In this document: positions 55,432 to 64,000 of the stretch, piece after piece | Layout: each line of letters opens with the position of its first letter | How positions within the stretch are numbered: the stretch's first letter is position 1 | From: Molanna angustata | Lineage: Eukaryota > Arthropoda > Insecta > Trichoptera > Molannidae | Direction of reading: 5' to 3' | DNA: 64,000 bases | Assembly (NCBI GenBank): GCA_963576475.1 | Contig: OY754982.1 | Coordinates: 12,364,546-12,428,545 of the forward strand | Notes under the pieces: model-generated | What the model was told of the DNA's origin: nothing | Seen by the model: only the letters and a program-made list of their open reading frames with translations | Database searches by the model: none | Translations under genes and position numbers: made by a program

Positions 55432-56148
55432 GTGAGTATTTTTTGAGCAAATCAATATGTTTGTATTTGTTCGATGTATCTATTTGTCGTAATTAAAGTA
55501 TGAGATGTGAAGATATATTGTTAAAATAAGAGTGTTGCTAGAAATTCTTTCGGAAGCGAATAATTACAGTTCTTTTTGATAGTATAAATATAAATATACA
55601 TTATTTTCTAATCCTCACCATTTATTTTTTGTTACTGTTGTTGATCCATCTGCTTTAAATTTATTCAACTATTCTATTTTATCTTGTAAATAAAATCTTT
55701 ATAAAAAATTACCTTATTTTCAATTTGATGTTCGGCATCTTACAATAAGGTAGCTTAATTAAAACGTACCCATTATGATTCTGCTACGTACATTTTTTAG
55801 TCTTTGAAGCAACTCTTGTTTCCTGAAGGAAGATTCTTAATTAAGATACCTTTCATTATTTTATTACTGGTATATTTTACCTGAATAATAATATATTCAC
55901 AGCGCTCTACAAACTGATATTGCATCGACAAAACATTTTAAAGTATCTTTATCATCTTAAGCTAATAGATTATTTTCATAATTAACTATTTTTTTTACGT
56001 TTGATATTTTAGCCACTGCGCTTTCATGGTTAAATTGACACCTCATTACATTTTTACACTCGTTAGTGTAAAATACATAGGGGATGTTGTATAATCTCTG
56101 TATTTTTTAAATAACTTTCTCAAAGGCATCATGTTGACAGTATGAATT
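55432..56148. other. AT-rich stretch
   Basis: No feature recognised; presumed intron if the exon at 55379 is real. Confidence 0.2.
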
Positions 56149-57440
<1,292 letters not shown>

Positions 57441-57725
57441 AGCACCTTATATGACTATTTTGTACTGTTTACAAACTATAAGAGTCGGTTTTTTACTAAC
57501 ATCACAGTGGTAACTTCTTCTTCTTCTTCATTTTCTTCATTTAGCCTTGTCCTTTTTTAGGTAGGATCGGCACTCACAATAGTAACATGGCAATGAAATA
57601 CAAGGCAGAACATTTTTTCAGTGAACTTAGAGAGTCAAATGAACAGCTTGGTAACACTTTAAAGTTAAACAATAGAAAAAAAATAAAATACATTTTTTTT
57701 GTTTTTTAAAGAATAGATACAAAAG
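57441..57725. other. unassigned spacer, possible (GAA)n LINE tail
   Basis: (TTC)n at 57515-57530 followed by ATTTAGCCTTGTCCTTTTTT and GGATCGGCACTC could be the 3' end of a minus-strand (GAA)n-tailed element. No coding seen. Confidence 0.3.
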
Positions 57726-57889
57726 AAGAGGATTCAATTGAGGTCGCATAGCAACCGAGTTGTCAACAACATTGTGTTTATATTCGCTCTGTAAAAAATA
57801 TTGTTTTTTACTAAAATATAAGTGTATTTTATATTTATTGTGCACTAATTTCATTATTGTGAGTTTTATTTTGTATCCGTTCATTATCC

Positions 57890-59428
57890 ATGAATATGGA
57901 TTTGGATATTCCACCTGATCCGGGACCAAGTCCGGGACCAAGTCCAAAATCTGACATATCAACGCCACCTAAACAAAACAACAAGAGACCTAACACAAAT
58001 AATTCTGACATAGCCCCCAAGTCAAATTGAAAACGCTGTTCGTTTTCGCCAAGCGCTAATTTTTTTTGTATGTGATTTGACGTTTGTTGTAGAAATTTTT
58101 TCTACAATAACAAACAACAAACGTCAAATCCCATACAAAAAAAAATTAGCGCTTGGCGAAAACGAACAGCGTTTTCAATTTGACTTGGGGGCATTATCCA
58201 TCCGTCTAAAGCTCCAAATTTAAATAGTTCTCCGGAAAAATTGTACAATACTCATAGTGAAATTGAAAACCAATACCTGGAAAATTCGCCTGGGCCTTAC
58301 ATTGTTTTCGTTCAAGATATTGACTCTAGCAAGAATATTCACCCAATGAAAATTGGTAATATCCTTATTAAACATAACATTAAAAATATTTCTCCGGGTG
58401 GAGTAAAATCAGAAGGGAGAAATAAAATCTCAATTACTTTCAAAGAAGCTAAGAGTGCGAATCAATTCACGACAGCCATTTTTTTAAAAATAAATAATTT
58501 AAAGGCCTATATACCTAGATTCAAGGTGACAAAAATGGGTTTGATTCGTGGTATTTCAACAGACTTTTCGATTGACGATATTATAGAAAATTGTGCAGTA
58601 CCAAACCATATTGGGAAGATTTTAAAAGCAAGACGCCTCAATTTTAAAGATAAATCATCAGGAGAAACAATGTGGAAACCATCGCAATCTGTTGTCTTAA
58701 CGTTCGAAGGACAAAATCTCCCAGAGTATGTTTACCTTTTTTATAACTCTCTGAAAGTTGAAACTTATATATTTCCAACAATACAATGTTACCGCTGTTG
58801 TCGCTTTGGTCACACGAAGATTCAGTGTCGTTCTATTATTCGCTGCTTCAAATGTGGAGATAGTCACCTTGGAGAAGTTTGCCAAGTGGTGGACTTTAAG
58901 TGTATAAACTGTTCAGGATCTCATTCAGCTACAAGCCCAATGTGCCCGGAATTCACTCGGCAAAAAAATATTAAACATTCAATGGCTACAAAAAATATAT
59001 CATATCTGCAAGCATCTCAACTCTTCCCAACTTCTGTGAAAAGCTATTCTGAAGTAACTAATAACCAATTGAACAATAATCAAAGTTTTAAAAAAACAAT
59101 ATACACTAAAATGTCATCGGAAACTCAAAAACAGACAATTCCTCATATTAATATTAAAGAAATAAACAAGTGCATGTCGTATTCAAATGGTGAAGCTAGC
59201 CATCCTACAAATGGATGCGCTGTTTTAAGCCAGTCAACTGCTTCTGCATCTAATGAAGTCCAAGAAAATATTTTCCAAGATGATACCCATTCTGTTGTAT
59301 ATTTAATTACGCAAATTCTTATTAGTTTAATTTCTAAATCAAATTTTAATTTACCGTCCAACGTTGCCAATCTTATCCCGCTTTTAAATTCTTTTTTAAA
59401 AAATGGTTCGAAATCACAAAACCCATAA
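57890..59428 (+). pseudogene. ORF1 (gag-like nucleic-acid-binding protein), disrupted by a MITE
   Basis: The first ATG (57890) opens MNMDLDIPPDPGPSPGPSP and is closed by a TGA at 58028 inside the MITE. After the MITE the same codon phase resumes at 58193 and runs open to 59428 (about 411 codons). The C-terminal half has three zinc knuckles: CYRCCRFGHTKIQC (C-x2-C-x4-H-x4-C, near 58787), CFKCGDSHLGEVC (C-x2-C-x3-H-x4-C) and CINCSGSHSATSPMC (C-x2-C-x3-H-x6-C), the arrangement of I/Jockey ORF1 proteins. These bind element RNA and form the ribonucleoprotein. The first in-frame ATG after the MITE is at 58346, so an N-terminally shortened product is conceivable. The 58241 start is TTG and not a credible start. 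Confidence 0.9.
58013..58192. mobile_element. 180-bp palindromic MITE inside LINE ORF1
   Basis: GCCCCCAAGTCAAATTGAAA at the left end pairs with TTTCAATTTGACTTGGGGGC at the right. The arms continue inward (GCTGTTCGTTTTCGCCAAGC, GCGCTAATTTTTTTTGTATG) with about two mismatches to a centre at AGAAATTTTTTCT. Flanks are ATA (58010-58012) and ATT (58193-58195), so the TSD is 2-3 bp and not certain. Its length with one flank copy is 183 bp, a multiple of three, but it brings in stops. Confidence 0.9.
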
Positions 59429-62400
59429 TCCTTTAAACATTTTACAGTGGAACTGTAGAAGCGCAGTGAGTAATAAATCAGATATTTTATATTTATTAAC
59501 GAAATATAATATTTCTATTGCAGCAATCTCGGAGACTTGGTTCACTCCAGGTATTCATTATAAATTCCCTGGATTCTCTTGCATCCGCGATGATCGATCC
59601 GATTCTTACGGAGGATCCGCCGTTCTTATCAAATCTTCTCTTTCTTTTAATAAGATTAATTTAAATCCCCACCCTTCTTATCAAGTTGTTGGTATTACTC
59701 ATAATAATATATCTTTCTTATCCGTCTATATTCCACCTAAAACTCATTTTGATGTAAATTATTGGAATGCAGTTATATCATCTCTCTCATCAGATTTTTA
59801 TATCCTTGGCGATTTCAATGCCCATTCCACCTCATGGGGATGTTCTATTTCAGACTCAAATGGAATATCAATATTAAATTTTATTGATGACAATAATTTA
59901 TGTATCATGAACGATGGGTCTCACACAAGATTGAGCAACCCTAATCAAAATCTCAGTGCAGTTGATCTTTCAATTTGTACTACTAACTTAGCATCTTCCA
60001 CTGCATGGACTATCATTTATGACTCATTATCTAGCGATCATTACCCCATTATTTTAAATTCATCTCTTTCAAATCCACGAGAACCTTTGTATACCCGTAA
60101 AAAACATGATCTGAACAAAGCAAATTGGTCAAAATTTTCTCAGTTAATAGAATCAAAATTAGATTCGATTATTCCTCTTAACTCACTTTCTGATATCTCT
60201 CAGATTCCCATTGCATTGTCCAATCTGATACATACTTTAGAAATTGCGGCCGACTCAGCCATTCCCTTATGCAAAAAATTCTCCAGGCATACCCCACAAG
60301 CTCCATGGTGGGATGAAGAATGCTCCAATATTATAAAATTAAGAAAAGAGGCTATGCATAAATATAGGAAAAACATGTCCCTAGATAATTATTTGGCGGT
60401 TAAGATGATCCAAGCGAAAGTAAAGTTATTTCTTCGTAAGAAAAAACGAAAAGGGTGGATTGACTTTTGCAATTCCCTCTCACCAGATTCTCCCATTTCA
60501 TATGTCTGGGAAAAAATCCGCAGATTTAGATCGGCTTATTCTTCTAAAATTCAACATGCTTGTACGAACACCTGGATTGAGTCATTCTTAGATAGACTGG
60601 CCCCTCCTTATGCCCCTAATTTAAACGAAATTAAATATTATGCGAGCATAGAGCCTTCTTCCTCCTGGTTTTGTGCCCCTTTTAATATGGAAGAATTGCT
60701 AATTCCTCTTAAAACAGTTCACAGTAATACCCCTGGAATCGATAACATCCCTTATTCTTTTATTCAACACTCTCCCCTCAAATTCAAATCTTTCCTTTTA
60801 GATATTTATAATTTCATATTTCAATCTGGCTATATACCTAAATCCTGGAAAACTCACTTAATTCTGCCCATTCTTAAGCCTGGTAAAGACCCAACAATAG
60901 GGTCTTCCTATCGCCCTATTGCTTTGTCATCATGTTTTCTAAAATTACTAGAACATTTGATTAAAAACAGAATAGACTGGTTTGTGGAAAGTAAAATGTT
61001 GCTTTCTCCAATTCAGTTTGGCTTCCGAAAATCTAAATCCTGTTTGGATAATATCAGTATTTTGACTACTGACATCCAAATTGCATACACAAAACAACAG
61101 TTTACTTTAGCTGCATTTTTGGATATAACTAGTGCATATGATAATGTCAATCTTTTTTTACTCCAAGAAAAATTGTTTAAAATTGGAATTCCTAGAAAAA
61201 TATCCCAACTCATACACAATATTTTTTCAGAAAGAATAATAAAAATTCTGAACTCCAACGAAGACAAAATCCGTACTATTTGGAAAGGTTTACCTCAAGG
61301 GTCAGTTTTAAGTCCCATCCTCTTTAACATATATTGCCATGACATACACATATGTGTTGAAGGCCTCTGTTCTATTCTAATGTATGCTGATGATGTTGTT
61401 TTATATCTTTCTATGAAAAAAATTGATACAGCTGTAAAGAATTTTAACATTGCCCTTAAGTGTCTTAATGTATGGCTTAATATAAATGGTCTTGAACTTG
61501 CTCCGCATAAAAGTCAAGTTGTGGTCTTCTCCAAAAAACATAAAATACCTAATATATCTATCCAAATTGACCGTATACCGATTCCAATTTTTGAGACTGT
61601 TAAATTTCTTGGTATAATCCTCCATCGTAAATTATCATGGAAACCTCACATTGATTTTATTATTTCTAAATGTGAACGAAACATAAATGTTCTTCGTGCA
61701 GTTACAAAGGTGTGGTGGGGTGCTCATCCATCTACAATGAAACTTCTTTACAATACTCTCATCCGTAGTCACATGGACTACGGCAGTTTTTTATGGGATC
61801 CTCTACCAATATATCTCAAATTAAATCTTGAAAAATTACAGTCAAAATGCTTACGATTAATAATTGGTGCTATGTCCTCCTCGCCCATTAACTCTCTTCA
61901 AATTGAAAATTCTGATATGCCACTTTCCCTCAGAAGACAACTGTTATCAGATAAATTCATTTCTAAAAGACTTCGTTTGAGTACCCACCCTCTCCCTAAT
62001 AAATTGGCTACACTCCATTCAATTACTCAGTCGAATAACTTTTGGAAAAATAAATCCCCCCCTCTTTTATGTAAAAGTTATTTTTCACTTTCTTCTAAAA
62101 TTCCTCCGTTTACCTTTTCACCAATCCTGCCATATTATCAATTATCATATAAGGCAATAACTGTGCCTATTAATTCATTTGAAAACATAGGTTTAGACAA
62201 ATCGTCACATTGTGATTCAAATAATATTAATAAAATGTTTAAAAACATAATTTCCTCACATTGGCCATCAGCTATTTGCTTATACACAGACGGTTCCAAA
62301 CTCGAATCAAATGGATATTCTGGAGCTGCCATTTCTATTCCTTCACTCAATAAATCTTATAAATTTAAATTGCCACCAGAAACGTCCGTCTTTACCGCAG

Positions 62401-63131
62401 AATGCTTTGCTATAAAAGAAGCCCTTGTTATCTCCCAAAACTTATATTCTCCTGATATTTTAATACTAACAGATTCACTCAGTGCTATTAAACTCATTAA
62501 AAATAATGTCTCCAAAGTCCCAGATAACGATTTAATATGCTCAATTAAGTCTTTATTATCATCCTTGAAAAATGACAAAAATATTTCGATTGCTTGGATC
62601 CCTGCTCATGTAGGTATTATTGGTAACGAAATTGCCGATACTGATGCTAAGTCTGCAGTTTCTTCAGGCGTTGTAGCAAAATCATTTTCTTTACCTAATT
62701 CTGATCTGATTCGCTCTTTAAAAAACTCAATATGGAATCAATGGAACTCTGATTGGCTGTCTGAAACCAAAGGATCATTTTACAAATCTATTCAAAACAA
62801 TATCATTCCAAGAAGACCTTGGTACAACGATGTTAAATTTTCAAAAAAAGAAATTTCAATAATTTGTCGCATGAGAATTGGTCACTGTCTAATTGCAAGT
62901 CATTTAAATAAAATTAAAATAGTCGATAGTGATGTATGTGAATGCAATACCGACATAGAAACGTTGGATCATCTGTTCTTTTCGTGCCCAATCCAGTCTT
63001 CTGGTAATCTTTACAACGAATTTAGTGAAATCTCTAGACCTTTTAATGTTGCTCACCTCCTAGCTCTCAAAAAAAATAATGTGTATCGTAAGCTAATAAA
63101 ATTTATTGTTAAAAATAATATCCTTCTGTAA
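59403..63131 (+). CDS. ORF2: endonuclease, reverse transcriptase, RNase H polyprotein
   Basis: Intact 1242 codons from ATG (AAATGG) to TAA, starting 26 nt before the ORF1 stop in another frame. APE-type endonuclease at residues 12-215: ILQWNCRS (13-20), SETW (43-46), GDFNAH (136-141), SDHYPI (about 209-215). RT at about 440-720: YRPIALSSCFLKLLEHLI, AFLDITSAYDNV (motif A, about 568-580), LPQGSVLSPILFNIY (motif B, about 627-641), YADD at 661-664. RNase H at about 957-1085: YTDGSK with D963, FTAE with E1000, TDSLSA with D1024, AHVGIIGNEIAD with the final Asp. A CxC...H...C motif lies near 1178-1196. It nicks the target, primes reverse transcription and removes RNA. All catalytic residues I can check are present. 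Confidence 0.93.
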   Translation: MVRNHKTHNPLNILQWNCRSAVSNKSDILYLLTKYNISIAAISETWFTPGIHYKFPGFSCIRDDRSDSYGGSAVLIKSSLSFNKINLNPHPSYQVVGITHNNISFLSVYIPPKTHFDVNYWNAVISSLSSDFYILGDFNAHSTSWGCSISDSNGISILNFIDDNNLCIMNDGSHTRLSNPNQNLSAVDLSICTTNLASSTAWTIIYDSLSSDHYPIILNSSLSNPREPLYTRKKHDLNKANWSKFSQLIESKLDSIIPLNSLSDISQIPIALSNLIHTLEIAADSAIPLCKKFSRHTPQAPWWDEECSNIIKLRKEAMHKYRKNMSLDNYLAVKMIQAKVKLFLRKKKRKGWIDFCNSLSPDSPISYVWEKIRRFRSAYSSKIQHACTNTWIESFLDRLAPPYAPNLNEIKYYASIEPSSSWFCAPFNMEELLIPLKTVHSNTPGIDNIPYSFIQHSPLKFKSFLLDIYNFIFQSGYIPKSWKTHLILPILKPGKDPTIGSSYRPIALSSCFLKLLEHLIKNRIDWFVESKMLLSPIQFGFRKSKSCLDNISILTTDIQIAYTKQQFTLAAFLDITSAYDNVNLFLLQEKLFKIGIPRKISQLIHNIFSERIIKILNSNEDKIRTIWKGLPQGSVLSPILFNIYCHDIHICVEGLCSILMYADDVVLYLSMKKIDTAVKNFNIALKCLNVWLNINGLELAPHKSQVVVFSKKHKIPNISIQIDRIPIPIFETVKFLGIILHRKLSWKPHIDFIISKCERNINVLRAVTKVWWGAHPSTMKLLYNTLIRSHMDYGSFLWDPLPIYLKLNLEKLQSKCLRLIIGAMSSSPINSLQIENSDMPLSLRRQLLSDKFISKRLRLSTHPLPNKLATLHSITQSNNFWKNKSPPLLCKSYFSLSSKIPPFTFSPILPYYQLSYKAITVPINSFENIGLDKSSHCDSNNINKMFKNIISSHWPSAICLYTDGSKLESNGYSGAAISIPSLNKSYKFKLPPETSVFTAECFAIKEALVISQNLYSPDILILTDSLSAIKLIKNNVSKVPDNDLICSIKSLLSSLKNDKNISIAWIPAHVGIIGNEIADTDAKSAVSSGVVAKSFSLPNSDLIRSLKNSIWNQWNSDWLSETKGSFYKSIQNNIIPRRPWYNDVKFSKKEISIICRMRIGHCLIASHLNKIKIVDSDVCECNTDIETLDHLFFSCPIQSSGNLYNEFSEISRPFNVAHLLALKKNNVYRKLIKFIVKNNILL

Positions 63132-63308
63132 TGTACTTTTTGATATTTTATGTTTATTTTTAGTGTTAAGTGACTTTCTTTTATTTGATACTGTTCATAG
63201 TGTATGTCTTGTTTATTTTTAAGTTTGAGTGTTCTGTGAATACAATTATGGCACAAATCATACAATATTGTGTGAATTGCCTAATAAATATAAAAAGAGG
63301 ATTCAATT

Positions 63309-64000
63309 AAAATGTTTTAATAGATTGTCTATGTTTAATACATTTCTCAACTCAGACAATATGATCAATATACATAACTATGTAAAATCAAAATATCAAA
63401 TATTTGGCTTGGTAAAATTGAAAGCCCTAGAACAGGGTTACCAAGTTGGGCAGCAGTAATCTTCATAATAGTCTTTGTGGTAAAGGTATGAAAAAATTAA
63501 ATAAATAAATAAATATTAATATTTCATAGTGATACCTGCCATCATCAATTATAAGGCCAAATGAGGATAATGACCTATGGTATTAATCAATAAATACTCT
63601 TCGATCCATTATTAGAATAAACTATATTTGAAAGGTAATATTATTTGCTGATACGTGATAGTATAAGATGTGTCATGTGTATTGTATAATCTTTCTTGTG
63701 TGTAAATATGTCTCTATTATTATAGAATTTGTAATGTGTTTTAAGTACCCACGATGCTCCTCTCTCGAACGCGAGATCTCAACTCTATCGAGAGAGTTTC
63801 AACGCCCTTAGTTACTTTGTTTTCAAAAAGTGATTTGCATGATGATAGTATAAAATTAAAAATAAATAAATAAAAAACATAGGTATAATATAAATTACCC
63901 AATGAATTATTGAACCTATTGAAAACTTAGTGGTATCTTTTGAACTTTTTTCAATGTAATTAGTACCTTTTTACTCCTTATAAATGTAATGGGTATCTTT
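63309..64000. other. right edge: AT-rich stretch
   Basis: No gene recognised. A 53-codon frame continues from the TSD to 63459 (KYQIFGLVKLKALEQGYQVG) and was probably contiguous with the left flank before the LINE inserted; its identity is unknown. (TAAA)n at 63500 and a hairpin CTCTCTCGA/TCGAGAGAG at 63760-63796 are the only structures. Confidence 0.3.

Larger units (their letters stand above)
57740..63294 (+). mobile_element. full-length I-type LINE with 14-bp TSD
   Basis: AAGAGGATTCAATT at 57726-57739 and 63295-63308 flanks it perfectly. Order: 150-bp 5' UTR starting GAGGTCGCATAGCAACCGAG, ORF1 (gag-like, CCHC), ORF2 (endonuclease, RT, RNase H), 163-bp 3' UTR ending CCTAATAAATATAAA without a long poly(A). 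RNase H after RT with an APE-type endonuclease and a CCHC-bearing ORF1 is the arrangement of the I superclade. The ORFs overlap by 26 nt. A 180-bp MITE (58013-58192) lies in ORF1. The intact ORF2 and perfect TSD mark a young insertion. Confidence 0.93.

Overview
The window looks like nuclear DNA of an insect, most probably a moth or butterfly. It is AT-rich and has no operons or dense coding. It is packed with the non-LTR retrotransposons, tRNA-derived SINEs, foldback elements and microsatellites usual in Lepidoptera. The palindrome TAGGTACCTA recurs across it, which I associate with moth genomes. No complete host gene is visible. Host coding evidence is limited to a candidate first coding exon on the minus strand at 356-412 (perfect Kozak context, GTAAGT donor), a candidate 53-nt internal exon at 55379-55431, and a short CpG/E-box-rich stretch at 4225-4440.

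Layout. 0-4.5 kb: possible host promoter, a 155-bp tandem array, a LINE 3' end. 4.9-12.6 kb: three 5'-truncated RTE-like fragments, a tRNA-type SINE, a palindromic MITE, a 1.36-kb pogo-like DNA element (8414-9773) and another LINE 3' end. 13-25.5 kb: microsatellites, minisatellites, foldback elements, SINEs and a Helitron-like terminus. 26-28.2 kb: a LINE with two frameshifts inside a foldback DNA element whose ends read ACAGGGTGTCCC. 29-32 kb: two SINEs, one split by a 357-bp palindrome with TTAA target sites, a 74-bp RTE stub and a 410-bp foldback. 33.4-34.8 kb: a near-identical 577-bp direct repeat. 37.5-39.7 kb: LINE fragments, one inserted in a repeat whose unoccupied copy lies at 17.56-18.0 kb. 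41.9-44.1 kb: four successive tandem-repeat classes in what may be one Helitron-like element. 44.8-56 kb: more LINE, SINE and hAT elements.

The main coding object is a full-length I-type LINE at 57740-63294 bounded by a perfect 14-bp target-site duplication (TSD). Its ORF2 (endonuclease, reverse transcriptase, RNase H, C-terminal CCHC) is intact over 1242 residues. Its ORF1 (three CCHC knuckles) is broken after 46 codons by a 180-bp palindromic MITE.

Taken together the window is a layered record of insertions, many with readable TSDs, so relative ages can be inferred. LINE machinery such as that encoded at 57.7-63.3 kb is the kind that mobilises SINEs and truncated LINE copies; foldback elements depend on DNA transposases encoded elsewhere. 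Family names are given only where motifs support them. Clade assignments of short LINE fragments are tentative.
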